DNA of 64,000 bases, from positions 62,001 through 126,000 of the forward strand of contig JAEINU010000001.1 in NCBI GenBank assembly GCA_016342685.1, written 5' to 3'. Positions within the stretch are counted from its first letter, which is position 1, and every line of letters starts with the position of its first letter. The notes under the pieces were generated by a model. The model was given only the letters and a program-made list of their open reading frames with translations, was not told the DNA's origin and ran no database searches. Shown here in pieces: positions 1-8,327 of this stretch. Both the position numbers and the translations under genes were made by a program. Source of the stretch: Bacteroidales bacterium. Lineage in GTDB: Bacteria; Bacteroidota; Bacteroidia; Bacteroidales; UBA12077.

Positions 1-707
1 TACCTTTCTTGAATCATTGGATGATTGCTATCATTCTTGTAATAATATTAGGAGTTGGATTTTCTTTGGTTCCATCTGCGATGTGGCCATCAGTTCCAAA
101 AATTATTCCTGAAAAACAACTTGGTACTGCATATGCACTTATTTTCTGGGTTCAGAACTGGGGACTAATGGGTGTTCCTTATCTTATTGGTTGGGTACTT
201 AATAAATATTGTTTTATTGGATACTTTGCGATTCTAGGAACAGGGTTTACTACAAATCAAGGTGGTAATATTGTAAAATTAGCAACTGTTGATCAACAAG
301 TTTATGAGATTTCAGCAGTAGGTTCTATTGCTCGTAAGGATACTATAGTTCAGGTTTCTGATTTTGTTCTAGATCCAAATGGAATGGTTTCTGAAATAGT
401 TGTTGCTACTGGAGATACAATCCAAAGAACAAGTATATCAGATAAAGCATTTAAAAAATTAGAAGAGACTAAAGAGGTTAAAGTACCATTATACTCATTT
501 GAAGATAAAGGACGAGTTGATCATTTTATCACTGATAAGGGCGAAAGTGTGACAAAGTATAAAAATGTAGCTTCATTTTATAATTACACTATTCCGATGG
601 GAATTTTTACTTTGCTTGGTGTTATAGCTCTATTGTTTGCATTTTTACTTAAAGCAGAAGATCGTAAAAAAGGTTATGGTCTAGAATTACCAAACATTCA
701 GAATTAA
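1..707 (+). CDS. MFSD1-like MFS transporter, C-terminal part (5' end outside window)
   Basis: Only the C-terminal half is visible: the frame is open from base 3 with no convincing start, so the gene begins upstream. The segment WVQNWGLMGVPYLIGWVL and the preceding LGTAYAL match the signature around the last helices of MFSD1-type major facilitator transporters (LGTAYG...QNLGL), a family that includes a lysosomal dipeptide exporter. Compared with the two paralogues downstream, about 115 extra residues (roughly visible residues 75-190, mostly polar) lie between the last two helices, a loop that should face the periplasm. The protein ends KKGYGLELP, the same tail as the next gene. Substrate unknown. 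Followed by a strong terminator. Confidence 0.85.
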   Translation, partial: PFLNHWMIAIILVIILGVGFSLVPSAMWPSVPKIIPEKQLGTAYALIFWVQNWGLMGVPYLIGWVLNKYCFIGYFAILGTGFTTNQGGNIVKLATVDQQVYEISAVGSIARKDTIVQVSDFVLDPNGMVSEIVVATGDTIQRTSISDKAFKKLEETKEVKVPLYSFEDKGRVDHFITDKGESVTKYKNVASFYNYTIPMGIFTLLGVIALLFAFLLKAEDRKKGYGLELPNIQN

Positions 708-734
708 CTGATAATTATAATATAATTAATAATA

Positions 735-770
735 AAAAAGGCTGCTATACTACTAGGCAGCCTTTTTGTA
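735..770 (+). terminator. Rho-independent terminator after first MFS gene
   Basis: An 11-bp stem (735-745 with 757-767), GC core GGCTGC/GCAGCC, is flanked by A and T runs. The same stem core occurs after the second MFS gene and after glyA. Confidence 0.85.
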
Positions 771-892
771 ATTAAAGGAAGTATGAATTAATTTCTTGTT
801 TAAGATATGATTTTATCTGTTATTAATTACCTATAAAAATAAGTTTCAAATGAAAGTCATTTTTATAAGAATGTAATAAGTTTATATTTGCG

Positions 893-900
893 AGACAATA
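893..900 (+). promoter_or_regulatory. Bacteroidota -7 promoter box (TATATTTG)
   Basis: Matches TAnnTTTG exactly, 43 bases before the ATG of the second MFS gene. No clear -33 TTTG is present. The rest of 708-943 shows no coding potential. Confidence 0.5.
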
Positions 901-943
901 ATGGAAGAATTATAAAAATCAATATTATATAAAAAATTAAATT

Positions 944-2515
944 ATGACAGAAACAATTAAAAAAACTATGAAAGATTCTGCTGCAATGCGGTGGTTAGTT
1001 TTAATACTAATTAGTAGTTTATTATTTAGTACTTACTGGTTTCAAGATTTTTATGGAGGCTTAAAAGGCTTAATGGAAATTGAATATGGTTTTAATAGCG
1101 AGCAATTTGGTCGTATGATTGGTTTAACAACCATTGCTAATATGTTCGGTATGATTATAGTTGGTGGTATTATTCTTGATAAGTGGGGGGTTAGAGTTGC
1201 AGGTCTTTTATTTGGGGGCATGGCAGTTTTAGGTGGTGTAATATCTGCTTTAGCTTCTTCTGGATTTTTTGGAACTGAATCATCAACAATGTTAAATTGG
1301 ATGATTGTTGGTAGAATATTTTTTGGATCAGGACTTGAAGTAGTCTGTGTTGTAGTAAATCGAACCGTTGTTAAGTGGTTTAAAGGATATGAACTTGCAC
1401 TTGCAATGGCAATCAGTATGGGTTTTGGTCGTTTAGGTAGTGCAATGGGTATTGCTTTATCCGGAGACATTGCAGTTCCACATGTTTCTGCTGCAGTAGT
1501 TTTAGCAGCAACAATTATTGGAATAACAGTATTATTTTTTGTTATTTATTTATTCTTAGATATTAAATTAGATAGGCAATTAAAATCAGATGATGATGTT
1601 GCTGCTGATGATTTTAAATTCTCAGATCTTATTAAGCTAATATCAAATAAGTCTTTTCTTTATATAGCCTTATTATGCGTATCTTTTTATGCAGCAGTTT
1701 TTCCATTTATTGCTTATGCACCTGATTTATTAATTAATAAATTCCAGTTTACTCGTGAATTAATTGGAGAAGGAAACATAATGTTGTTTGGTAGCACAAC
1801 TTTAGGTAATGCAAGTGTTTATGTTATGTTCTTTGTTTTTGCTATTTTATTTGCCGTTGTTCCAGGAAAGATTGCAAATAAATTGCAAAGGAAAGCATTT
1901 CTTGCAATCGTATTTGTTGTATTTATAGCATATATCTATGGAATACATACTCAATTACAATTGTGGTTTCAGAATGGTGCAAAAACAGCAAGTTTGATTC
2001 CTGTAGGTACAATACTATTTACTCCAATATTCGGTAATTTTGTAGATAAAAAAGGTAAAGCAGCTTCATTAATGATTCTTGGATCATTATTGCTAATATT
2101 TGCACATGTATCTTTATCAATCTTTAATAATGTTTACCTAGCGTATATGGGTTTACTTAGTTTAGGTGTTGCATTTTCTTTGGTTCCAGCAGCTATGTGG
2201 CCTTCGGTTGCTAAGATTGTTGATGAAAAAAGACTTGGAACTGCTTTTGCTTCTATGTTTACAATTCAGAATTGGGGTTTAGGTTTATTCTTTTGGGGAA
2301 TTGGCGCTTTATTAGATTATGTAAATAGAGGAGATATTGAAGCAATTCGTGCTGGAGAAGCCTACTATGATTATACAATACCAATTTTCATATTGGTAAT
2401 TTGTGGGGTAATTTCAATCTTCTTGTCATTCCTACTTAAAAAGGCAGATCGCAATCAAGGATACGGATTAGAGTTACCTTCAAGTGCTGTAGCTCCATGT
2501 AACAGAGAAGAGTAA
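944..2515 (+). CDS. MFSD1-like MFS transporter with an extra helix pair
   Basis: A 523-residue polytopic inner-membrane protein of the major facilitator superfamily, paralogous to its neighbours. It shares the N-terminal start (MRWLVLILI...), the loop motif ILDKWGVR between helices 2 and 3, the VVKWFKGYELALA segment and the LGTAFASMFTIQNWGLG signature. It is 71 residues longer than the third copy. The difference lies at about residues 275-345, in the loop after the first helix of the C-terminal half, and contains two strongly hydrophobic stretches (about 289-307 and 317-335). The predicted topology is therefore 14 rather than 12 helices. It has its own promoter and terminator, so it is probably a separate unit. 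Transported substrate is not deducible; peptides are a guess from the MFSD1 resemblance. Confidence 0.88.
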   Translation: MTETIKKTMKDSAAMRWLVLILISSLLFSTYWFQDFYGGLKGLMEIEYGFNSEQFGRMIGLTTIANMFGMIIVGGIILDKWGVRVAGLLFGGMAVLGGVISALASSGFFGTESSTMLNWMIVGRIFFGSGLEVVCVVVNRTVVKWFKGYELALAMAISMGFGRLGSAMGIALSGDIAVPHVSAAVVLAATIIGITVLFFVIYLFLDIKLDRQLKSDDDVAADDFKFSDLIKLISNKSFLYIALLCVSFYAAVFPFIAYAPDLLINKFQFTRELIGEGNIMLFGSTTLGNASVYVMFFVFAILFAVVPGKIANKLQRKAFLAIVFVVFIAYIYGIHTQLQLWFQNGAKTASLIPVGTILFTPIFGNFVDKKGKAASLMILGSLLLIFAHVSLSIFNNVYLAYMGLLSLGVAFSLVPAAMWPSVAKIVDEKRLGTAFASMFTIQNWGLGLFFWGIGALLDYVNRGDIEAIRAGEAYYDYTIPIFILVICGVISIFLSFLLKKADRNQGYGLELPSSAVAPCNREE

Positions 2516-2540
2516 TAAAATAAAACATTCAGTTATATTT

Positions 2541-2571
2541 AAGGCTGCTCATTTTGGGCAGCCTTTTTTTT
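2541..2571 (+). terminator. Rho-independent terminator after second MFS gene
   Basis: Stem AAGGCTGC (2541-2548) pairs with GCAGCCTT (2558-2565), 9-base loop, followed by a run of T. Confidence 0.85.
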
Positions 2572-2605
2572 ATTTGTATTATTGTGTTTCAATTAAAGTT
2601 ATTAT

Positions 2606-3964
2606 ATGGAAAATCTAAAGAAAAATCTAAACGATTCAAAATATTTAAAATGGGTAGTACTTTTATTAGTAGGATTTGTATTGTTTTCAAATTATTACTT
2701 TTATGATGCATTTTCATCTTTATTTTCTCTTTTAAGAAGCGAATTAGGATTTACACCAACTCAATATGGGTTGTTTAATTCAGCATATAGTATTCCAAAT
2801 ACCTTTTTGGCTATGGCTGTTATTGGTGGTGTTATATTAGATAAGTTTGGTGTTAGACCAACAGGAGTTATGTTTATTTCTTTCATGACGATTGGCGCTT
2901 TAATGACAGCATATGGAGCTTCAGATATTTATCGTGCAGGAGGTTTTGGCTATGATACATTTAATAGTTTTTTGCCTAAATATTCACCTGAACTAAAAAT
3001 GATGCTTTTAGGTAGAATTTTCTATGGTTTGGGAGCTGAAACAAGTATAGTTGTAATTAGTAAAGTTTTAGTAAAGTGGTTTAAAGGAAAAAATTTAGCA
3101 TTAGCTTTTGGATTAAAAGTTGGGTTTGGTCGTTTAGGAACATTTTTAGCATTGCGAGTACAGCCAACACTAATTGGATCTGAAAATGGAATGAATACTG
3201 CTATTTGGTTTGCAGCCATGCTAGTCTTAATAGGATTATTAGTATTCTTATTTTACACATTTTTTGATATAAGACTTGATAAGCAGATAAATCAAAAGGG
3301 TGAAAAACCAATAAAAGATAAATTTCAATTTTCAGACATTACTGGTTTATTAACAAACAGAGGATATATTTATATTGCATTATTATGTTTGACATTTTAT
3401 TCAGCAGTATTTCCCTTTAATCAGTTAGCTCCAGATTTCTTATTAAATAAGTTTAATGTGTCATTAGCTGATAGTGGTAAAATAGCATCATGGATGCCTG
3501 CAGCAACAGCTTTAATGACCCCAATTATTGGTTTTTTTATTGATAGATTGGGAAAAGGAGTTACTGTAATGATTTATGGAGCGTTAATATTGCTTGGAGT
3601 GCATTTAGCTTTTGCGTTTACAATGTTCTCTCCTTATGTATTGATGATTCTTTTAGGAATAGCTTTTTCTTTAGTGCCAGCTTCAATGTGGCCAACTATG
3701 GTAAGTATGGTAAAAGATTCTCAAGTAGGTACAGCATATGGCTTAATGTATTCAATACAAAATCTTGGATTGTGGGGTTTCCCTATATTGGCTGGAGTAA
3801 TACTAGAAGCTACAAATCCTGGTAATCCAGAAGTGTTGAATTACACATATGTTATTCTTATGTTTGCTGCACTTGGTTTATTAGGATTGTTTTTTGCTTT
3901 AATGTTAAAGCATAGTGATAAAAAATATGGCTTAGGGGTCGATAGGCCTTTAAATAAACAATAA
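2606..3964 (+). CDS. MFSD1-like MFS transporter, standard 12-helix form
   Basis: A 452-residue major facilitator protein, third of the tandem set. It shows the usual 12 hydrophobic segments, ILDKFGVRPTG after helix 2, VLVKWFKGKNLALAFG in the middle of the N-half, and VGTAYGLMYSIQNLGLWGF near the end, the hallmark of MFSD1-like transporters. It lacks both the extra helix pair of the second copy and the large periplasmic insert of the first, so it is the best reference for aligning the set. Start ATG at 2606 is followed by MENLKKNLNDSKYLKW, similar to the second copy. Substrate unknown. Confidence 0.88.
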   Translation: MENLKKNLNDSKYLKWVVLLLVGFVLFSNYYFYDAFSSLFSLLRSELGFTPTQYGLFNSAYSIPNTFLAMAVIGGVILDKFGVRPTGVMFISFMTIGALMTAYGASDIYRAGGFGYDTFNSFLPKYSPELKMMLLGRIFYGLGAETSIVVISKVLVKWFKGKNLALAFGLKVGFGRLGTFLALRVQPTLIGSENGMNTAIWFAAMLVLIGLLVFLFYTFFDIRLDKQINQKGEKPIKDKFQFSDITGLLTNRGYIYIALLCLTFYSAVFPFNQLAPDFLLNKFNVSLADSGKIASWMPAATALMTPIIGFFIDRLGKGVTVMIYGALILLGVHLAFAFTMFSPYVLMILLGIAFSLVPASMWPTMVSMVKDSQVGTAYGLMYSIQNLGLWGFPILAGVILEATNPGNPEVLNYTYVILMFAALGLLGLFFALMLKHSDKKYGLGVDRPLNKQ

Positions 3965-3968
3965 AAAA

Positions 3969-4001
3969 AATGTCATACTGAACAGGTCGAAGTATGACAT
4001 T
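3969..4001 (+). repeat. REP-like palindromic intergenic element
   Basis: Arms 3969-3979 and 3991-4001 form a perfect 11-bp inverted repeat around an 11-base loop ending GGTCGA. A related sequence (24 of 31 positions identical over the core) occurs at 30447-30477. Such short palindromes are common between genes in Bacteroidota. It may also act as a terminator for the third MFS gene. Confidence 0.6.
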
Positions 4002-4011
4002 AAATTGTAAG

Positions 4012-4060
4012 AAAAGAAGTTGTTATATTGATAAACTCAATATGACAACTTCTTTTTTTT
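4012..4060. terminator. Bidirectional terminator between MFS and purA
   Basis: A 19-bp stem (4012-4030 with 4038-4056, one G-T pair) with a 7-base loop, A-run on the left and T-run on the right. It sits between convergent genes. The loop-proximal part (TTATATTG/CAATATGA) resembles the neighbouring REP-like element. Confidence 0.8.
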
Positions 4061-5321
4061 ATAATATTATTGTTTCGTCTCTGTTTGGACCAACAGAAAT
4101 CACTTTAATCGGAACATTTACTTCCTTCTCAATGTATTTTAAGTAATCTGTTAATTCTGTTGGCAGTTGGTCGTAAGATTTCACTTTTGAAATATCTTCT
4201 TTCCATCCTTTAAGTTCTTTGTAAATAGGTTCTAAAGGCTCATTCACTTCGTATGGTAAATAATCAATTTCTTTACCATTCAAAATATAATGCGTACAAA
4301 TCTTTATTGTTTCAAATCCTGTTAAAACATCAGCTTTTGTTATCACAAGTTCTGTAACTCCGTTTAGCATAACCGCATATTTTAATGCAGGTAAATCCAT
4401 CCAACCACAGCGTCTTGGTCTACCCGTTGTAGCACCAAATTCGTGTCCTTGTTTGCGGAGATTTTCACCATCGAGATCTTCAAGTTCAGTAGGAAATGGG
4501 CCACTACCAACTCGTGTGCAATATGCTTTAAAAATTCCAATTACATTTCCAATTTTATTTGGGGCAACGCCTAATCCGGTGCAAGCTCCTGCGCAAATTG
4601 TATTCGACGATGTTACAAATGGATACGATCCAAAATCAATATCAAGTAAAGTGCCCTGAGCACCTTCGGCAAGAATTAGTTTTTCTTCTTTTAGATATTG
4701 ATTGATTTCATGTTCACTTTCAATTAACTTGAAAGATTTAATCAATTCAATCCCTTTAAACCATTTCTCTTCGTATTCATCAATATTGAAATCAAAATTA
4801 TATTGACTAATTAAATCTTTGTGTTTCTTTGTTAAGAAATTGTATTTATCCTCAAATTTTGGATTAATGATATCACCAATACGCAAACCATTTCTTCCTG
4901 TTTTATCCATATAAGTTGGTCCAATTCCTTTCAAGGTAGAACCAATTTTAGTTTTTCCTTTAGCGGCTTCAGAAGCTGCATCAAGAATTCTATGAGAAGG
5001 TAAAATTAAATGCGCCCTTTTAGAAATGTATAGATTTTTCGTAACATCTACATTCAGTTCTTTAAGCTCTTCAATTTCTTGCATAAATATTACGGGATCA
5101 ATAACGACTCCATTTCCTATAATATTTATTGTATCAGGACGAAATACTCCTGATGGGATTGTATGAAGTACGTGTTTTATCTCATTAAATTCTAATGAGT
5201 GTCCTGCGTTAGGTCCACCTTGAAAACGTGCAATAACATTATATTTTGATGCTAAAACGTCAACAATTTTCCCTTTTCCTTCGTCTCCCCACTGAAGACC
5301 TAATAATACGTCTAATTTCAT
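4059..5321 (-). CDS. purA: Adenylosuccinate synthetase
   Basis: Catalyses GTP-dependent condensation of IMP with aspartate to adenylosuccinate, the first committed step from IMP to AMP, in the cytoplasm. The N-terminus has the P-loop-like GLQWGDEGKGK with the catalytic Asp, then FQGGPNAGHS with the conserved His. Further on are GSTLKGIGPTY, EGAQGTLLDID and TTGRPRRCGW, all standard PurA motifs. The start is placed at the ATG at 5321 (MKLDVLLGLQWG), giving 420 residues, the family's usual length; an upstream in-frame ATG at 5351 would add ten unconserved residues. It lies downstream of a Fur-family gene and is separated from it by a terminator, so the two are probably transcribed separately. 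Confidence 0.97.
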   Translation of the reverse strand: MKLDVLLGLQWGDEGKGKIVDVLASKYNVIARFQGGPNAGHSLEFNEIKHVLHTIPSGVFRPDTINIIGNGVVIDPVIFMQEIEELKELNVDVTKNLYISKRAHLILPSHRILDAASEAAKGKTKIGSTLKGIGPTYMDKTGRNGLRIGDIINPKFEDKYNFLTKKHKDLISQYNFDFNIDEYEEKWFKGIELIKSFKLIESEHEINQYLKEEKLILAEGAQGTLLDIDFGSYPFVTSSNTICAGACTGLGVAPNKIGNVIGIFKAYCTRVGSGPFPTELEDLDGENLRKQGHEFGATTGRPRRCGWMDLPALKYAVMLNGVTELVITKADVLTGFETIKICTHYILNGKEIDYLPYEVNEPLEPIYKELKGWKEDISKVKSYDQLPTELTDYLKYIEKEVNVPIKVISVGPNRDETIIL

Positions 5322-5372
5322 ATATCTGTTTAGATTTTTTAGAGTTTGCAAGTTACAACAAAAGCCTAAAAA

Positions 5373-5406
5373 TAAAAAAATCCCAGTGTTTAATACAGGG
5401 ATTTTT
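5373..5406 (-). terminator. Terminator downstream of the Fur-family gene
   Basis: On the minus strand AAAAATCCC (from 5406) pairs with GGGATTTTT (to 5376), 13-base loop, followed by a T-rich run. It is placed between the end of the fur-like gene and the start of purA. Confidence 0.6.
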
Positions 5407-5426
5407 AGATGTTTTTAAACTATTTA

Positions 5427-5900
5427 TTAACTTTCTTTTTGTGGCAGCTTTGCGCTACATTCCTTGCATGTTCCATAGAAATATAAAGAGTGGTAGCTGA
5501 TATTGAAGTCTAGCATTTCTGAAGCTGTTTCCTGAATTTCATATACTCTAGGATCACAGAATTCTAAAACCTTTCCGCATTCTTGGCATATTAAGTGATC
5601 ATGCTGTTTACAGTTATATGCTTTTTCGAATTGAGCAATATTTTTACCAAACTGATGTTTTATAACCAGATTGCTTTCTAAAAGAAGTTCAATGGTATTA
5701 TAAAGAGTAGCGCGACTAACACGATAGTTCTTATTTTTCATTGATATATAAAGCGATTCTATATCAAAATGATTATCTCGCGAATATATCTCCTCCAATA
5801 TTGCATAACGCTCTGGAGTTTTTCTGTGACCTCGCTTTTCTAAATACTCTGTAAGTAGCTTTTTTACAGTTTCTTTAGTGTCATTACATATCATAAACAT
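5427..5900 (-). CDS. Fur family transcriptional regulator
   Basis: A metal-dependent repressor of the Fur/PerR/Zur family, 157 residues. The winged-helix DNA-binding region contains [15 protein letters not shown] and the recognition helix [13 protein letters not shown] (about residues 61-73). The C-terminal dimerisation domain has the metal-site segment [10 protein letters not shown] (H100, H102, C105, C108) and a second CxxC at 145-148, the structural zinc site. The sequence does not separate Fur from PerR. A second ATG two codons downstream (5894) is an equally good start. An 8-bp inverted repeat at 5896-5918 covers the start region and suggests autoregulation. It lies downstream of the (p)ppGpp synthetase gene. 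Confidence 0.92.
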   Translation of the reverse strand: MFMICNDTKETVKKLLTEYLEKRGHRKTPERYAILEEIYSRDNHFDIESLYISMKNKNYRVSRATLYNTIELLLESNLVIKHQFGKNIAQFEKAYNCKQHDHLICQECGKVLEFCDPRVYEIQETASEMLDFNISYHSLYFYGTCKECSAKLPQKES

Positions 5901-5918
5901 TCATTTAGTATGAATGTT
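5896..5918 (-). promoter_or_regulatory. Inverted repeat at the Fur-family start, possible operator
   Basis: AACATTCA (5896-5903) and TGAATGTT (5911-5918) form a perfect dyad with a 7-base spacer, overlapping or just upstream of the start codon. Placement fits self-repression; binding is inferred. Confidence 0.4.
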
Positions 5919-5964
5919 AAAAGTATGATTTTTTTTTGTTATTTAGAATTAATTTAAAGAAAAA

Positions 5965-8235
5965 TTATTTTGAGACTTCTTCGTTGCGTTTTACAGAGTC
6001 TACTCCTTTAACTTTACTTATATTTAAAATCAAATTATTTAGATTATTTACATTGTGAACATAAAGTTCTAATTCTCCTTCAAATATACCATCATGAGTT
6101 TCGATGTAGATTTTTCTAATATTAACACTAAGTTCTTTGGAAATTACAGCCGTAATATCTGAGGCAATCCCCAATCTATCAATGCCATTAAGAGAAAGTT
6201 TTACTAAGAAAGAAAGAAGTTTTTGAGATGTCCATTTAGCAACAACAATGAAGTTTCCCTCGCTTGACATTAGTTTAATTGCATTAGGGCATTTCGATTT
6301 ATGAATAACGATAAAGTTATCGTCCGGATTTTTGTATCCCACAACTTCATCTCCAGGGATGGGGTTGCAGCATTTGGCAATATCGTATTTAATGTTTTCT
6401 TGATCGCTATTGTCGCTAATTATTATGGGTGTTTTATAATTGAATTCGTTTACAATATTTTCTTTAACTGAATTTTTCTTTTCTTTGTTAGCCGAAGATG
6501 ATTTTGAGAATTGTAAACCCCAATATCTAATTAATTTATTCTTAGTATTTTTCTTTAAAACCTTTTTAAGATTATCCAATTTTATAATTCCACTTCCAAT
6601 TTTACTATAAAACTCATCTTTAGTAATAACTTCAAATTCAGGCAATATTTTTCTAAACACACGTGAGCTGGGATGGATATTTAATTCTTTTAATTTATTT
6701 TCGAGTAGAACTTTCCCTTTTTTTATTCGATCCTTAGTTTCTGCTTTAATTGCATCTGTTATGCTTGTTTTTGCTTTAGCGGTTTTTACCTGATTTAGCC
6801 ATTCTGTTTGAATCTTTTGTTTATTCGAGGTAATTATCTCAACTTGATCGCCACTTCTTAAAATGTAATTTAAAGGAACCAATTTATGATTTACTTTTGC
6901 TCCAATTGCCTTGTTTCCTATTTCGCTATGTATTTCATATGCAAAATCGAGAGTTGTTGAATGTTTTGGAAGTGTTTTTAAATCACCTTTTGGTGTAAAT
7001 ACCATTATTTCTGCAGCAAAGAGATTCATTTTAAATTCATCGAGAAATTCCAGTGCGTTCGAATTAGGATTTTCAAGCATTTCTCTAATTTTCTTAATCC
7101 ACTTGTCTAATTCTCCTTCATCTGTTTTTTCACCTTTGTATTTCCAGTGTGCTGCAAAACCACGTTCAGCAATTTCATTCATTCTTTCAGAACGAATTTG
7201 TATTTCTACCCATTTCCCACTGGGTCCCATTACAGTTACGTGTAAGGCCTCATAGCCATTTGCTTTTGGTGAGCTAATCCAATCACGAATTCGGTCTGGT
7301 TTTGGGGTGTAAATATCTGTAATGATTGAATAAATTTGCCAGCATTGTGCTTTTTCTGTTTCTCTATTAATTGATTTAAAAACAATCCGAATGGCCATTA
7401 AATCATAAATCTCATCGAAAGGAACATTTTTTGCTTGCATTTTATTCCATATAGAAAATATGGATTTTGGTCTTCCACTTATATCAAAATCAATATTGTT
7501 TTTTTCTAACTTTTCAATAATGGGTAATGAAAAACGGTTTATTTCTTGTTGACGTTTTTTCTCACTATCTTTTATTTTAATTGCTACTTCCTCGAATGGT
7601 TTCGGATGACGGTATTTTAAACTTAAATCTTCTAACTCCGTTTTAATTGAGTATAATCCTAATCGATGAGCTAATGGGGCATATAAATAAATTGTTTCTC
7701 CAGCGATCTTAAGTTGTTTATTGGGAGGCATAGACTCAAGAGTTCTCATGTTATGCAACCTGTCGGCAAGTTTTATAAGAATTACTCTTACATCGTCGGA
7801 GAGGGTTAAAAGCATTTTTCTGAAATTTTCTGCTTGAAGCGATGAATGATTATCAAAAACTCCAGATATTTTTGTTAATCCATCTATTATAGCTGCAATT
7901 TTTTCACCAAAAAAATGTTCAATATCTTCAAGGGTATACTCCGTATCTTCAACTACATCATGAAGTAAGGCACAAGCAATAGCTTTTGCACCCAATCCAA
8001 TTTCGGATGTTACTATCTTTGCAACTTCAACCGGATGAAGGATGTATGGTTCGCCTGATTTTCTTTTTACTCCTTTGTGTGATTCTTTAGCTAAATCAAA
8101 AGCTTTACGAATAAGATTTATATCTTTTACTTTTACGTGTTTAGAGCAACTTTTTAATAAATCATTATAAAGTTCTTCTGCATACGCATCTTCATCTATA
8201 ATATTTATATGTGGTTTATGTTCTTCTTTGTTCAT
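5965..8235 (-). CDS. rsh: Bifunctional (p)ppGpp synthetase/hydrolase (RelA/SpoT homologue)
   Basis: Makes and degrades the stringent-response alarmone. The 756 residues show the full long-RSH architecture. An HD hydrolase domain comes first (HD at residues 92-93, followed by ED at 96-97). The synthetase domain has SGRPKSIFSIWNKM, YDLMAIRIVF, NGYEALHVTV and EIQIRSERM. A TGS domain (EIMVFTPKGDLKTLPKHSTT) precedes a zinc-finger-like segment (AKCCNPIPGDEVVGY) and a C-terminal ACT domain. Because the HD motif is intact, hydrolase activity is expected and the protein is probably bifunctional. No second RSH is visible in the window. A -7 box lies 27 bases upstream. Confidence 0.95.
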   Translation of the reverse strand: MNKEEHKPHINIIDEDAYAEELYNDLLKSCSKHVKVKDINLIRKAFDLAKESHKGVKRKSGEPYILHPVEVAKIVTSEIGLGAKAIACALLHDVVEDTEYTLEDIEHFFGEKIAAIIDGLTKISGVFDNHSSLQAENFRKMLLTLSDDVRVILIKLADRLHNMRTLESMPPNKQLKIAGETIYLYAPLAHRLGLYSIKTELEDLSLKYRHPKPFEEVAIKIKDSEKKRQQEINRFSLPIIEKLEKNNIDFDISGRPKSIFSIWNKMQAKNVPFDEIYDLMAIRIVFKSINRETEKAQCWQIYSIITDIYTPKPDRIRDWISSPKANGYEALHVTVMGPSGKWVEIQIRSERMNEIAERGFAAHWKYKGEKTDEGELDKWIKKIREMLENPNSNALEFLDEFKMNLFAAEIMVFTPKGDLKTLPKHSTTLDFAYEIHSEIGNKAIGAKVNHKLVPLNYILRSGDQVEIITSNKQKIQTEWLNQVKTAKAKTSITDAIKAETKDRIKKGKVLLENKLKELNIHPSSRVFRKILPEFEVITKDEFYSKIGSGIIKLDNLKKVLKKNTKNKLIRYWGLQFSKSSSANKEKKNSVKENIVNEFNYKTPIIISDNSDQENIKYDIAKCCNPIPGDEVVGYKNPDDNFIVIHKSKCPNAIKLMSSEGNFIVVAKWTSQKLLSFLVKLSLNGIDRLGIASDITAVISKELSVNIRKIYIETHDGIFEGELELYVHNVNNLNNLILNISKVKGVDSVKRNEEVSK

Positions 8236-8261
8236 AAAATTTGCTAGAGAAATATAAAATA

Positions 8262-8269
8262 CAAATTTA
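8262..8269 (-). promoter_or_regulatory. -7 box for the rsh gene (TAAATTTG)
   Basis: Exact TAnnTTTG on the minus strand, ending 27 bases before the ATG at 8235. Confidence 0.5.
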
Positions 8270-8327
8270 CATAAAAAAGCCTAGAAAGATTTAATATAAA
8301 AGCGTATAGTGGTTTGCAAAATGTTAA

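Noticed and set aside
6911-7255. 114-codon frame opposite the rsh gene
   Set aside because: Antisense to the conserved synthetase/TGS region, no independent start signal or similarity.
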